From Pseudomonadota bacterium (lineage in GTDB: Bacteria > Myxococcota_A > UBA796 > SXON01): a stretch of 64,000 nucleotides of DNA. Below, one piece after another: positions 25,022-35,567 of the stretch (positions are counted from its first letter, which is position 1; each line of letters opens with the position of its first letter). The notes under the pieces were generated by a model that was not told where the DNA came from, did no database searches, and saw only the letters and a program-made list of their open reading frames with translations. A program made the position numbers and the translations under genes. The stretch is from contig JAUXQH010000022.1 in NCBI GenBank assembly GCA_030685065.1, positions 1 to 64,000 on the forward strand, given 5' to 3'.

Positions 25022-26434
25022 ATGACGCCCGCGGGACGCGTCGGGATCGTGGTCGGGCCCGCCCTCTTCGTGGCGGTGGCGTTCGGGCCGATGCCCGAGG
25101 TGCTCGCCGGCCCCCCGCAGCGCGCCCTCGGGGTGATGGCCCTGTGCATGGTCTGGTGGCTCACCTCTCCGGTGGCGCTGCCCATCACCTCGCTCCTCGG
25201 CATGGCGCTCCTCCCGCTGCTCGGCGTGCTCGACAAGAACGAGGCCGTCGCCCTCTTCGGCAACCAGGCCGTCTTCTTCGTCATCGCCGCCTTCATCATC
25301 GCGGCGGTGACGATCCGCACGGGGCTGTCCACCCGGATCACGCTCTGGGCGCTCCGTCGCCTCGCCCGCTCGGAAGATGTGTTGTGCGGCGCCATCCTGC
25401 TCGTCGCCACCTTGCTCACCGCGGTGGTGGTGAGCCATGCCGTCGCCGCCCTCCTCCTTCCCATCATGATGGAGACCCTCCGCGCCCTCGGCCTCGAGCC
25501 CGGCTCCCGGTTCGCGCGGCGCATGCTCCTCTCGATGGCGTGGGGCACGATCTGCGGGTCGAACCTGACCCTCCTCTCGAGCGCCCGCGCGTCGCTGGCC
25601 GTCGGGATCTACGAGTCGTGGAACACCACCCACGCTGTCGTCGCCGCGCCCATCGGCTTCTTCGAGTACTCGAGCGCCACGGCGTGGATCGCGGTGTTCA
25701 CGGCGGTGGCGGGCTACTTCCTCCTGCGGTGGGCCCACAAGCCGGAGGGGCTCGACATGGCGCCCGCGCTGCAGCGGCTCGCGGAAAAGGCGGCGGCGCT
25801 CGGGCCGGTCAGCCTGCGCGAGTGGTTCACCGCGGCCACCATCGGCTTCATGGTCGTCGCGCTCGTGTTGTTCGGGCCCACCTACGGCCTCGGCACCCTC
25901 GCGCTCTGCGCGGCGGCGGTGCTGTTCGTGGCGCAGATCATCCAGTGGGAGGACGCGGAGAACTTCGTGAACTGGGGCGTCGCGCTGTTGTACGGCGGGG
26001 CGATCGCGGTGGCCGCGGCCCTCGAGAAGACGCACGCCATCGAGATCATCGTCGAGACCTGGCTCCCCGTCGGGGGCCTCACCCCCTTCGCGTTCGTGCT
26101 GATCGTCTCCGTGGCGGCGGCGGTGCTCACCGAGTTCGTCTCCAACGCCGCGGTCATCGCCTTGTTCCTCCCGATGTGCCTCGCCCTCGCGCCTCAAGTG
26201 GGCCTCGACGGGCGGGCGCTGGTCTTCCTGCTGCCCGCCGCCGCGGGCCTCGCCTACGCCTTTCCGATGTCCACGCCCGCGATGGCGATGGTCTTCGGCA
26301 CTGGCTACCTCCGCACCCAGGACTCGCTCGTTCCGGGCGTGACGCTGACGCTGCTCGGAAGCGTGGGCATGGTTGGGATCGTGTACTGGGTGTGGCCGCT
26401 GATGGGCATCAGCGCGTTTCTGGGAGCCCCATGA
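25022..26434 (+). CDS. DASS/SLC13 family anion:Na+ symporter
   Basis: 470 residues, about eleven to twelve hydrophobic segments. The two-fold repeat of the divalent anion symporter family is seen: S-N-L-T in G-S-N-L-T-L-L-S-S-A and S-N-A in E-F-V-S-N-A-A-V-I, the positions of the SNT motifs that bind Na+ and the carboxylate/sulfate substrate. Substrates in the family are di-/tricarboxylates or sulfate; which one is used here cannot be told. GGAGG directly precedes the ATG. Its stop overlaps the universal stress protein start, linking transport and stress signalling. Confidence 0.85.
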   Translation: MTPAGRVGIVVGPALFVAVAFGPMPEVLAGPPQRALGVMALCMVWWLTSPVALPITSLLGMALLPLLGVLDKNEAVALFGNQAVFFVIAAFIIAAVTIRTGLSTRITLWALRRLARSEDVLCGAILLVATLLTAVVVSHAVAALLLPIMMETLRALGLEPGSRFARRMLLSMAWGTICGSNLTLLSSARASLAVGIYESWNTTHAVVAAPIGFFEYSSATAWIAVFTAVAGYFLLRWAHKPEGLDMAPALQRLAEKAAALGPVSLREWFTAATIGFMVVALVLFGPTYGLGTLALCAAAVLFVAQIIQWEDAENFVNWGVALLYGGAIAVAAALEKTHAIEIIVETWLPVGGLTPFAFVLIVSVAAAVLTEFVSNAAVIALFLPMCLALAPQVGLDGRALVFLLPAAAGLAYAFPMSTPAMAMVFGTGYLRTQDSLVPGVTLTLLGSVGMVGIVYWVWPLMGISAFLGAP

Positions 26435-26940
26435 CCGCGTCGTCGTACCGCATCCTCATCGTCATGGGGACCACGCGATGGAGCCGAGCGCTCACCGCCC
26501 ACGCGATCGAGGAGGCCGCCGGCGCCGACGCGCGCGGGGAGACCGTCGAGCTCGACGTCCTCTACATCATCGAGCAGGACGACCTCGATCGCGTGTACCG
26601 CTCCGTGGGGGACTCCGGCTTCCTCGGCGTCCGCCCGCAGGCCGAGATCACGAGCCTGCTCCTCCAGGAGCACCTCCGCGTCGCCGCCAAGCGCATCGAG
26701 GAGGCCCGCCGCGCCGTCGAGGAGCGCGGTTTTCTGACCACCGAGCGCCACGTGACGGGCAGCTACGAGGCCGAGGTGCGCAAGGCCGTCTCGACCGGCA
26801 AGTACGACGTGATCTTCCTCTCCCGCTCGGATCAGCCCTTTCTCTCGCGGTTCTTCTTCGGCTCGGAGACCGACCGCGTGGCCCGCTGGGTACGCGCGGA
26901 GGGGTACGGCAAGGTCGTGGTCGAGGACACGGAGGGGTGA
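26431..26940 (+). CDS. Universal stress protein family protein
   Basis: 169 residues, ATG overlapping the upstream stop (ATGA). One alpha/beta USP domain: a first strand R-I-L-I-V-M-G-T-T and a later D-V-I-F-L-S-R-S-D. The canonical G-x2-G-x9-G-S ATP motif is replaced by R-S-D-Q-P-F-L-S-R, so ATP binding is uncertain. Co-translation with the DASS carrier resembles transporter-USP pairs in which the USP regulates the carrier, an inference here. Confidence 0.75.
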   Translation: MTASSYRILIVMGTTRWSRALTAHAIEEAAGADARGETVELDVLYIIEQDDLDRVYRSVGDSGFLGVRPQAEITSLLLQEHLRVAAKRIEEARRAVEERGFLTTERHVTGSYEAEVRKAVSTGKYDVIFLSRSDQPFLSRFFFGSETDRVARWVRAEGYGKVVVEDTEG

Positions 26941-27584
26941 CCCTCGGGCAGGAGGGCGCGTCCCTCCGGGCCGGTCCCTTCCAGGCGCGGCGCGTGGCGC
27001 CTTGGTCCGCCCGCCCACCGAGGCGGTGCGCGGTCGGGACCGGCCGCGCCCGAGCGCGCGGCCGCCTTCCAGGCACCTCGCGCATCGAGCCGCGCGTGGG
27101 CCTGGCGGCCGCCCGGTGGGGCGGCCGTGCGGGGACCGGCGCCATCTCGGGGGGGAGATCGACGATCGGGTGGCCGAGATGGCGCCATCCGGGCGTCCCC
27201 GGCGCCATCTCGGGGGGGAGATCGACGATCGGATGGCCGAGATGGCGCCATCCGGGCGTCCCCGGCGCCATCTCGTGGGGAGATCAACGATCTGGTGGCC
27301 GAGATGGCGCCATCCGGGCGTCCCCGGCGCCATCTCGGGGGGGAGATCAACGAACTGGTGGCCGAGAGGAGAATCCACTTCAGCCGGCCGCCCGCCCGCA
27401 GAACGTGGCCCAGCGGCGCCGGAGGGGCGCCGCCTCGGGCGGCGCGTCCGGCGTGACGGCCGCCCGGTAGGGCGGCCGTCGCGACGACCGAGCGGCTTTG
27501 CCGCGAGCCCGGAGGAGGCGCGGCGGCGAGTCCGCGAGCCGCGGGACCCGGCCCGCTTTCGAGCGAATGCGGCTATCCTTCCCC
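26941..27584. other. Gene-free 644-bp interval with composite palindromic element
   Basis: Lies between the universal stress protein and the phosphatase, both on the plus strand. It contains GC-rich inverted segments, the 63-bp hairpin array at 27138-27373 and two flanking hairpins. Open frames through the array exist only because of its codon-multiple period. A short upstream region at about 27540-27584 should hold the phosphatase promoter, but no clear boxes were seen. Confidence 0.75.
27106..27480. repeat. 63-bp palindromic tandem array bracketed by matching hairpins
   Basis: Units begin at 27138, 27201, 27264 and 27326 (63, 63, 62 bp). In the first three, GGCGCCATCTCGG and CCGAGATGGCGCC form perfect or near-perfect 13-bp arms around a ~23-nt loop (variable GATCGACGATC region), then a constant linker TCCGGGCGTCCCC. 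The fourth unit lacks the right arm. The array is bracketed by CGGCCGCCC-GGTG-GGGCGGCCG at 27106-27127 and its near-copy with an 11-bp stem at 27455-27480. The composite could be a non-autonomous mobile element or an RNA-structure array. Confidence 0.85.
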
Positions 27585-28109
27585 ATGCCAAACCCCGTCC
27601 ACGTCGTGTTCGTGTGCACCGGCAACATCTGCCGCTCGCCCTCGGCCCACGCCGTCTTGGAGACCTGGCTGGCGCGCGAGCTCCGTCAGGGCGAGGGCTG
27701 GCCGGCTGGCGTGGTGGTCGAGTCGGCGGGCACCGGGAGCTGGCACGCGGGCGAGCTGCCGACGGCCCTGACCCGCGCCGAGGGCAAGCGGCGCGGCCAC
27801 ACCGTCGAGCACCGCGCGCGGGTGGTGCGCCCGGGCGACTTCGACCCGCGGGGGCTCGTGGTCGCCATGGGCACGGAGCACCGCCGCGATCTGCTCCGCC
27901 TCGCACCCGCGGGCTTCGACGCGGGGCGGGTGGTGCTGTTCCGCTCCTTCGATCCGGACGCGAACGCGCCCCGCGACGTGGAGGACCCCTACTACGGCGG
28001 CCCCGCCGACTTCGTGGAGATGTTCGACGTGATCGAGCGCTGCATGCCGGCGCTGTTGGCGCGCGTGCGGGGGTTGGTCCTCGTGGCATCCCACAACCCG
28101 GGACCCTGA
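27585..28109 (+). CDS. Low-molecular-weight protein tyrosine phosphatase
   Basis: 174 residues from the ATG at 27585. The P-loop is V-C11-T-G-N-I-C-R17-S-P (C-x5-R-S) close to the N-terminus, and the general-acid Asp is in D-P-Y-Y-G-G. A Ser-containing S-A-G-T motif follows as in the family. It hydrolyses phosphotyrosine and, in bacteria, commonly regulates exopolysaccharide tyrosine kinases. No such kinase is nearby. The protein is slightly longer than the usual ~150 residues. Confidence 0.92.
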   Translation: MPNPVHVVFVCTGNICRSPSAHAVLETWLARELRQGEGWPAGVVVESAGTGSWHAGELPTALTRAEGKRRGHTVEHRARVVRPGDFDPRGLVVAMGTEHRRDLLRLAPAGFDAGRVVLFRSFDPDANAPRDVEDPYYGGPADFVEMFDVIERCMPALLARVRGLVLVASHNPGP

Positions 28110-28151
28110 CCGCCAGGTTGCGAGGTGTCGGACCCGACGACCACCGCCGCC

Positions 28152-30077
28152 CTACCGCGCCGCGTTCAACTTCGCCGCCGCCGCCCAGGCACCCTCGGCC
28201 TCGCCGCTGCGGCCCAGGAGCACGAGGAGGTCGCCGCGGAGCGCGTACAGCGCGGATCGATAGGCGGTGTTCGCGCCGCTCCGGGCCAGGCCGGCATCGA
28301 CCGTCGCGAGCGCGTCCGCGGTGCGACCAAGCGCCTTCTGCGCCTTGGCGGCCCGCAGCGCGGCGTCCTGCGAGACGTTGGCGCGACGATCCGCGATCAG
28401 GGTGCGGTAGCGCGCCAACGCGTCCTCGAAGCGGCCGGCGGCCTCGTCGACGCGCGCGGCGTCGAATGCCGGGGCCACGTCCGGAACGGAGCGGTACCAG
28501 TTGAGGTCGTAGTCGTTCGGCCAGGCCGAGGCGCGCGCGGAGGGCGTCAGGACGTTGCTGGAATCGGGTGCAGGGGCGGGCTCGGCGCTGGAGGCCGGCG
28601 CCGACGACCTGGGCGCCGACGGCTTGGAGGCCGACGGCCTCGAGGACGACGACTTGGAGCCCGACGACGCGGAGGCGGTCGAGCGCGTGTCCTTCGTCTC
28701 CTTCTCCGCGCGGCCCAGCGCGAGGGTTTCCTCGGCCTGCTCCGCCATGACGGACCGATCTTCCTCGTCCGCCGCGCCCTCCCTGAAAAAGCTCTGGGCG
28801 CCGTCCTGCAGCGAGTCGTCCGCCGCCTCGCGCGGCGCCGTGGGCCCGGCCGCCTCCGGAATGTAGGCTTTCTCGGCCGGCGCGTTCGCGCTCGGGGCCC
28901 GGCCCGCCGTCTTCGCCGCCACCGCCGGAGCCGGAGCCGCGCCGGGCGAGTAGCCGCTCGCCGGAGCCCCGGAGCTGTCCTCCTTCTTGGCGCGCGCGGC
29001 GCTCGAATCAGCGTCCGCGTCGCGACTACGCTTGGTGCTCTCCGCGACCGACGACGACCGGGACGACGACGACGACCGGGACGATGACGAAACCGGCTCC
29101 GTGGCCGCCGCGCCCATCTCGGCGAGGGGCGTCCGCGACGGGGCCTCGCGCTCGACGGCGGGGGTGGACGGTGCGCCGACGCCCCCGGCGGCGCCTCGCT
29201 GCGCGAGCCCCGCGTCGCCAAAGCCTTCGGCGGCGCCGGACTCGGCACCGGCCCGGAGCTGCGCCTGGGCGGCGGGCTCGTCCGCGCGCTGAGCGGCACC
29301 CAGGGGCGGCGCGGTGACCGCCGGGGCGGGGCTCACCGGCGAGGCCGTGGTGACCGGCGGGGCGGGCGGGGCCGCCGCGACCGGCGCCGCGCTCTCCTCG
29401 GCCGCCATCTCGGCGATCGGCGAGGGCGCGCGCAGCTCCTGGTCGGGCCGCGCGTCAGCCGGCGCCTGCAGCGCGCGGCCGGCCATCATGTCGCGGCCGG
29501 CCTCCATCTCGGCTTGATCCGCGGGGGCGAGCTTTCCGATCGTCGGGATCACGATCAGCGTGGCCGCGGCCGCGGCGAGCGCCAGCCCGATCGTCGGGAG
29601 CATCCATGCGCGCGAAGGGGCCCCGCGCCGCGGCGGCACGACGGTGGGCCCCGCCGCGGAGGCCTCCGCCTTTCCGCCCGCGTGGGCGACCAGGCGCACG
29701 GGCACGCCGGGCAGCGCAGGCTCCGCCACCGGCGGCGCCGGCGCGATCGGCGCGCTGGATACGATCGGCGCGCTGGACACGATCCGCGTCACGTCCTCGT
29801 CGCCCCACTCGTCGTCCGCGCGATCCGCGGCGCGATCCTCGGGGCCGGAGCGCTCGATCCCTGGGAACCCGACCACGATGCCCGCTGTCCGAGCGAACGG
29901 CCCCTCCGTCACGAGGCTGAAGATGTCTTCGATCGACACCCGCGCCGCCGGCGCCCGATCCGGCACGAGCGTCCACACCGCGCCGAGCACCTCGGGGTCG
30001 AGGTCCTCCGGCGGATCGGTGCCGGCCGGGCTCGAAAGCCACAAGGCCAGGCGCTGTGCTTTGATCTGGTCGTCCAC
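28152..30077 (-). CDS. Membrane-anchored anti-sigma-like protein with TPR-type C-terminus
   Basis: 641 residues from the GTG at 30077, six bases after the sigma-factor stop and preceded by GAGGA; the frame is open further upstream inside the sigma gene. A ~190-residue cytoplasmic N-terminal domain is followed by one transmembrane helix, a long Ala/Pro/Ser-rich low-complexity stalk including runs of Ser/Arg, and a C-terminal domain with TPR-like helices (A-G-R-F-E-D-A-L-A-R-Y). The order sigma then single-pass membrane protein is the standard sigma/anti-sigma layout. No zinc-binding HxxxCxxC anti-sigma motif was seen, so this is inferred from context. Confidence 0.7.
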   Translation of the reverse strand: MDDQIKAQRLALWLSSPAGTDPPEDLDPEVLGAVWTLVPDRAPAARVSIEDIFSLVTEGPFARTAGIVVGFPGIERSGPEDRAADRADDEWGDEDVTRIVSSAPIVSSAPIAPAPPVAEPALPGVPVRLVAHAGGKAEASAAGPTVVPPRRGAPSRAWMLPTIGLALAAAAATLIVIPTIGKLAPADQAEMEAGRDMMAGRALQAPADARPDQELRAPSPIAEMAAEESAAPVAAAPPAPPVTTASPVSPAPAVTAPPLGAAQRADEPAAQAQLRAGAESGAAEGFGDAGLAQRGAAGGVGAPSTPAVEREAPSRTPLAEMGAAATEPVSSSSRSSSSSRSSSVAESTKRSRDADADSSAARAKKEDSSGAPASGYSPGAAPAPAVAAKTAGRAPSANAPAEKAYIPEAAGPTAPREAADDSLQDGAQSFFREGAADEEDRSVMAEQAEETLALGRAEKETKDTRSTASASSGSKSSSSRPSASKPSAPRSSAPASSAEPAPAPDSSNVLTPSARASAWPNDYDLNWYRSVPDVAPAFDAARVDEAAGRFEDALARYRTLIADRRANVSQDAALRAAKAQKALGRTADALATVDAGLARSGANTAYRSALYALRGDLLVLLGRSGEAEGAWAAAAKLNAAR

Positions 30078-30082
30078 GGTCC

Positions 30083-30679
30083 TCAATCCTCGGTGTACAC
30101 CTTGCGGAAGGCCGCACAGGCGCGGTGCAGAATCACGTCGAAGTTCCCTAGTGTGACCCCCAGGCGGGCGGCACACTCCTCGCGTTCGAGATCATCGAGC
30201 AGGCGGAGCCGAAGGGCTTCGGCGTAGCGGGGGTTGATCTGGGTCAGCGCATCCTCGATCGCGGCTCGACGCTGGTCCTTCTCCAGGCCGTCGTCGGGCG
30301 CCTGGGAGGCGCCATGCACCTTGGTCTCGGCCTCGACGGCCTCCTCCAGGCGCCTGCTGCGCTGCCAGGCTCGCCACACGTCGGTGGCGCGGTTGATCGC
30401 GATGCGACGAATCCAGAAGTAGATGCTCTTGTTGTCCTCCGGTTGGTACTGCCCGATGCGCTCGAGCAGCAGGCGAAAGGTGTCGCGGAGCACGTCCTCC
30501 GCCAGCTCGCGAACGGGCAGGCGAGGGAGGATCACCTCACGGAAGAGACAGTCGCCGTACCATGCGTAAAGCGTGCCAGCGGCCGCGCGATCTCCCCGCT
30601 TGAGGAGATCGACCACGTGTCGTTCGTCGGTGAGGGGGGCGAGCTCTGCTTCGTCAGTCAGGGCGCCTCCTTCGAGCAC
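30083..30679 (-). CDS. ECF-type RNA polymerase sigma factor
   Basis: 198 residues from the GTG at 30679. Sigma-70 region 2 is visible as A-E-D-V-L-R-D-T-F-R-L-L followed by W-I-R-R-I-A-I-N-R-A-T-D, and region 4 as L-E-R-E-E-C-A-A-R-L-G-V-T with a C-terminal helix. An excellent AAGGAGG lies just inside this start and four bases before an in-frame CTG at 30661, so initiation at CTG (192 residues) is an alternative. The partner gene downstream is probably its regulator, and ompA is transcribed divergently. Confidence 0.82.
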   Translation of the reverse strand: MLEGGALTDEAELAPLTDERHVVDLLKRGDRAAAGTLYAWYGDCLFREVILPRLPVRELAEDVLRDTFRLLLERIGQYQPEDNKSIYFWIRRIAINRATDVWRAWQRSRRLEEAVEAETKVHGASQAPDDGLEKDQRRAAIEDALTQINPRYAEALRLRLLDDLEREECAARLGVTLGNFDVILHRACAAFRKVYTED

Positions 30680-30828
30680 CCGACGCGACAACGGTCGGAC
30701 GGGCGGGATTCTTACACGGCGCGGGTGTCGGGGACGCCGATCCTTGCTGTTTGTGCTGCCCGAGCGGCTGTTTGTGGCGCCAGGGCGGCCGTGGACGAAG
30801 TAGAGTCGGCGCCTTCGAACGGTCAACC

Positions 30829-32163
<1,335 letters not shown>

Positions 32164-32214
32164 CGCCCACGGGGCGGGCACCTCGCGCCGCCAGGGCCGA
32201 CTACCAATCGGGGA

Positions 32215-32403
32215 TCACCCCTCGCCGGCCAGGGTGTCGAACCCCGCGTACACGTCCGCGATGAGCAGGCGAACGCCGAGCGGCGGCACGGCGATCTCGC
32301 CCTCGCGCGCCTCGGTGAGCAGCCAGGTGCCATCCGGGTTGCGGGTGAGCACCTCGACCCGCTGCTCCTCGGGCGTCCAGGATCGGGACCGCCCCCGACG
32401 GAT
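32215..32403 (-). pseudogene. Uma2 (DUF820) nuclease-family remnant
   Basis: The minus strand encodes about 55 residues ending in a stop at 32215 that read like the last part of a Uma2-family (restriction-endonuclease-like) protein: W-T-P-E-E-Q-R-V-E-V-L, a turn with D-G-T-W-L-L, then I-A-V-P-P-L-G-V-R-L-L-I-A-D-V-Y-A. The catalytic part is absent; upstream sequence is the 3' end of the VWA gene. It is best read as a 3' gene fragment left by rearrangement. Confidence 0.65.
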
Positions 32404-32408
32404 GCTCC

Positions 32409-33851
32409 TCAGTAGATGTACGCGTCGGCGTCCGCGCAGGGCAGCGGGTCCGCCGCCGCGAGGTCGCCCAGCATGCCGATGAGCACACCGAGATCGGCGA
32501 TCGGCGCGTCGGGGAGCTCGATGGCGACGGCGTCGAGGCGCTCGGTCGCCAGCTCGATGCGCGCGACGGCGTCCGGACGGGGGAGCGTGCCCGCGCACAG
32601 GTCCGCGCCGGCCAGGAGCGCCTGGTAGGCGTCGAGCAGCACGGAGAGCTTGTAGGCGCCGAGGTCGTCGCCGAGGCCGGCCGCGCCGGACCAGGCCGCG
32701 CCGCCCTCCCAGGCCAACGCGAGCGCGTCGGAGACCACCGGAGCGCCGTCCGCGGGGGCGTAGGAGAGGGAGAGCGTCCCCAGGGCGGCACCGGGATCGA
32801 GCGCGGGGGCGTCGAGGGTGATGGCGAGGGCCCCGTCGCTCCGCGAAAGGAACAGGGTGCTCGCCCCGAACGCGCTGGTGAGCCCGTCGACCGGCATGCC
32901 GTAGCCCTCCCCGAGGGTGACCCCCTCGGCCGGCACGAGCTCGACCGCCAGATCGTAGGCGAGCGGCGTGACCATGAAGGGAAACTCCTCCTCGAAGAGG
33001 GTCGCGGCCGAGGCCGCATCGGGCAGGTAATAGCTGTTTCCGCCGCGCGTCTGGGCGAGGGCGTCCGCGAGCTCGGAGCCCAGATCGAGGCCCACGCCGA
33101 GCACGGTGATGCCGATGCCGTCATCCGCACCGGTGCGTACGAGGCCGAGAAAGCCGGTGGGCGAGACATCGCCGGTGTTGGGCTGCGCATCGGTGAAGAG
33201 CATGAGGCGCTCCTCGACCCCGGCGCCGTCCGACCCCTCGGCGAGGGCGTGGTAGGCGATCACCATCCCCGCCTCCATGTTCGTGCTCCCCTCCGTGGTC
33301 AGGTCCCGCACCGCGCGCTCCATCGCCTCGCGGCCGGCGGCGTCCATCGTCGTCATCGGTTTTACGAGCCGCGCCTCGGAGCCGTACACGACCAACGCGA
33401 CCTGATCGTGTTCGTCGAGCTGCGGGATCATCGCGAGGACCGCGTCCTGCACGGCCCCGAGGCGATCGGGCCCCTCCATCGATCCGCTCGTGTCGATCGT
33501 GACCGCGATGCGCACCGGCGCGCGGGTGAACGTCTCCTCGCTGATGGAGGTGCCGAAGCCGAGCTGGGCGACGTAGCGGGCGGGGCCGCCGTCGACGGGC
33601 GCCTGGTAGGCCGCGGCCGCGCGCGGGCAGAGGAGCTGGGTGCACGCCGCGCCTTCGAGCGGGAGGTCGTGCTCGGAGAAGAGCCCCTCGGCGGTGAAGT
33701 GGTCCCGGGCGGGGATCTGGCCGGCCTCGATGAGGTCGTGCGCGAGCGCGATGTCCTGGCTCCCCCCCGGGGAGACGCCGTACTGGCCGGAGCTCAGGGC
33801 GGAGTCGGTGGAGCAGGCGGAGAGGAGGGCGAGCAGCGGAAGGACACGCAT
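32409..33851 (-). CDS. Lipoprotein with von Willebrand factor A domain
   Basis: 480 residues from the ATG at 33851; L-L-S-A-C is the lipobox. The VWA domain begins with I-A-V-T-I-D-T-S-G-S-M (MIDAS DxSxS), has S-T-N-M (Thr position) and F-T-D-A-Q-P (third MIDAS Asp). The C-terminal half is beta-rich and resembles the region following VWA in bacterial TerF/YfbK-like lipoproteins. A metal-dependent adhesion or binding role in the envelope is inferred. The 300-bp upstream gap separates it from divergently transcribed small lipoproteins. Confidence 0.85.
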   Translation of the reverse strand: MRVLPLLALLSACSTDSALSSGQYGVSPGGSQDIALAHDLIEAGQIPARDHFTAEGLFSEHDLPLEGAACTQLLCPRAAAAYQAPVDGGPARYVAQLGFGTSISEETFTRAPVRIAVTIDTSGSMEGPDRLGAVQDAVLAMIPQLDEHDQVALVVYGSEARLVKPMTTMDAAGREAMERAVRDLTTEGSTNMEAGMVIAYHALAEGSDGAGVEERLMLFTDAQPNTGDVSPTGFLGLVRTGADDGIGITVLGVGLDLGSELADALAQTRGGNSYYLPDAASAATLFEEEFPFMVTPLAYDLAVELVPAEGVTLGEGYGMPVDGLTSAFGASTLFLSRSDGALAITLDAPALDPGAALGTLSLSYAPADGAPVVSDALALAWEGGAAWSGAAGLGDDLGAYKLSVLLDAYQALLAGADLCAGTLPRPDAVARIELATERLDAVAIELPDAPIADLGVLIGMLGDLAAADPLPCADADAYIY

Positions 33852-34151
33852 GGGAACCTCGGGGGTGCCTTGCTCCGAAGCAAGCGCCGTGCCGGGCGCC
33901 ACGACGTCGATGGGGAGGCCCTGAGCGGGCCCGGAGACGAGGCCACCGTGACACGGCGATCCGGCGGTGGCGTGAAGATCCGGCAACCCGTGTGCCGGGA
34001 GGTCGGGGGGGCGAACGCCGCGAGTCCACGAGCTGGATGATTCTCGCGTGGAGATTCGTGGTATGACCGTTCCCGCGCGCGCACGCGCTCAGCGCGCGGC
34101 CTCGGTCTTCACCTACTTGAACCTACCTTATGACGGTGGTCAGGAAACCCA
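33852..34151. other. 300-bp divergent intergenic region
   Basis: Separates two divergent lipoprotein units and must contain both promoters. Visible structures are a small hairpin CTTGCT-CCGA-AGCAAG at 33869-33884 within the leader of the VWA gene, and CCACGA ... TCGTGG arms at 34027-34062. It is less GC-rich from about 34110 to 34151, just before the small lipoprotein. No confident -35/-10 pair was identified. Confidence 0.5.
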
Positions 34152-34382
34152 ATGATCAAGCCGACCCTCGCTCTCCTCACGCTATCTCTCGGCCTCTCGG
34201 CCTGCGGCCGCCACTACCCCGAGCTGACGATCATCACGACGCGCGGCAACGGCACGATGAAGTTCTGCGGGGACTTCGATGACGACGACAAGTACGTGAA
34301 GGGCATCAGCCCCGAAGGGTCGAAGCTGTCGATCAACAAGACCGACGTGGTGACCATCGAGACCAACGGCATCTGCAAGTAG
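34152..34382 (+). CDS. Small lipoprotein, function unknown
   Basis: 76 residues with a CAGGA element nine bases before the ATG. The signal peptide ends at L-S-A-C18 with a clear lipobox. The mature peptide is short, with two further Cys, an acidic D-F-D-D-D-D-K patch and beta-strand-like segments. No family recognised. It is followed after ten bases by a VWA-like lipoprotein gene. Confidence 0.75.
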   Translation: MIKPTLALLTLSLGLSACGRHYPELTIITTRGNGTMKFCGDFDDDDKYVKGISPEGSKLSINKTDVVTIETNGICK

Positions 34383-34392
34383 GCTTGTCCAC

Positions 34393-35379
34393 ATGCGCAT
34401 CACCCCTCCGCTCCTCCTCGCGTCCCTGGTGATGCTCCTCGCCTGCGCCTCCTTCGGGGGAGACACCGCGAGCGAGGACTCCGCGGACACTGGCACCCCC
34501 GCCGTCGATCTGCTGTTCGTCATCGACAACAGCGACTCGATGCAGGAAGAGGCCACCGAGCTCGCTGGCAGCCTGGAGCTCCTGGAGGATGCCCTGGCGG
34601 ATGCCGGGGTGACCACCTGGCGCGCCGGCATCACGACGTCTTCGGTGTTCTACGATGACGGCCCGACGGCGGACATCGATCCGGGCGAGGCGGGAACCCT
34701 CGTCGGGGGCACCACGGTCGCGACGGTCGCCGAGCTCCGAGAGCACCTGCTCTGCGGCGCCACCTGTTGGGACCAGAGCATGCCGTCCGACCCGGACTAC
34801 GTCTGCGGGGACGCGCTCGTGGGCGCCCCGTCGGAGGAGTACCTCGATTGCGAGTGTGGGGCCGGCGTCTGGCGGGGCAACTGCGGCACCGGCCAGGAGC
34901 AGCCGATCGAGGCCGCGTACATCGCGATGTGCCGCACCATGGAGAGCCCCCCGGAGGATTGTTACACCTTCACGGGCAGCGCGGCGGTGGCGTTCGAGGA
35001 GGGGGACGAGCGCTCGAACGTGGGCCTGGGCGATGTCGCCACCCTGGTCATCGTCGTGTCCGACGAGGGTGACAGCTCGCTCCGCACCGAGAGCGGCGAG
35101 GCCGCCGCCCCCGGAGACGTCGACACGGTGGTGAACGCCTACACGGCGCTCTTCGCCGCGCTGCCGAACGCGGTCCGCGTGTCCACCATCGGCCCGGCCT
35201 GGGACGGCACGGATGGGAGCTGCCTCAACGCCGCGCAGGAGTGGGGCGTGGACCGGTACCTCGGCCTCGCCGCGAGCACGGACGGCTTCTACGAGCCGCT
35301 CACGGACATGGACGGCGACTGCGCCCCGCGCCCGATGGACGCGATCGTGGCGGCGATCGCGACAGCCGCCGCGGAGTAG
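34393..35379 (+). CDS. VWA-like lipoprotein
   Basis: 328 residues, ATG at 34393. M-L-L-A-C is the lipobox, followed by a short Asp/Ser/Thr linker. A VWA-like core starts L-L-F-V-I-D-N-S-D-S-M (MIDAS DxSxS) and continues with V-I-V-V-S-D-E-G-D-S for the third metal ligand region. Six Cys lie in an insertion (L-L-C-G-A-T-C, D-C-E-C), implying disulphides. Comparable proteins are common in myxobacterial genomes as surface lipoproteins of unknown role. It is probably co-transcribed with the small lipoprotein. Confidence 0.82.
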   Translation: MRITPPLLLASLVMLLACASFGGDTASEDSADTGTPAVDLLFVIDNSDSMQEEATELAGSLELLEDALADAGVTTWRAGITTSSVFYDDGPTADIDPGEAGTLVGGTTVATVAELREHLLCGATCWDQSMPSDPDYVCGDALVGAPSEEYLDCECGAGVWRGNCGTGQEQPIEAAYIAMCRTMESPPEDCYTFTGSAAVAFEEGDERSNVGLGDVATLVIVVSDEGDSSLRTESGEAAAPGDVDTVVNAYTALFAALPNAVRVSTIGPAWDGTDGSCLNAAQEWGVDRYLGLAASTDGFYEPLTDMDGDCAPRPMDAIVAAIATAAAE

Positions 35380-35567
35380 GGGCGCCCCCGCGCGAGGTGG
35401 GCAGAGGGCGGCGGCGCGGGCGCCGCCGGTCCGGCGCGCCCGCCGCGCGAGCGGCGGGGAGCGCCGACGGAGGCCGGAGGCCGACCCCGCCCGCCCACCG
35501 ACCCCGGCGTCCGCGCCGCGGGTCGCGCCCACCGTCGCCGTGACTACGCTCCTCTGCAGGGGGAACG

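Noticed and set aside
26648..27456. Protein repeats of 21 residues in the 27-kb array
   Set aside because: Same artefact of a 63-bp period; several frames are open at once and codon bias does not favour any.
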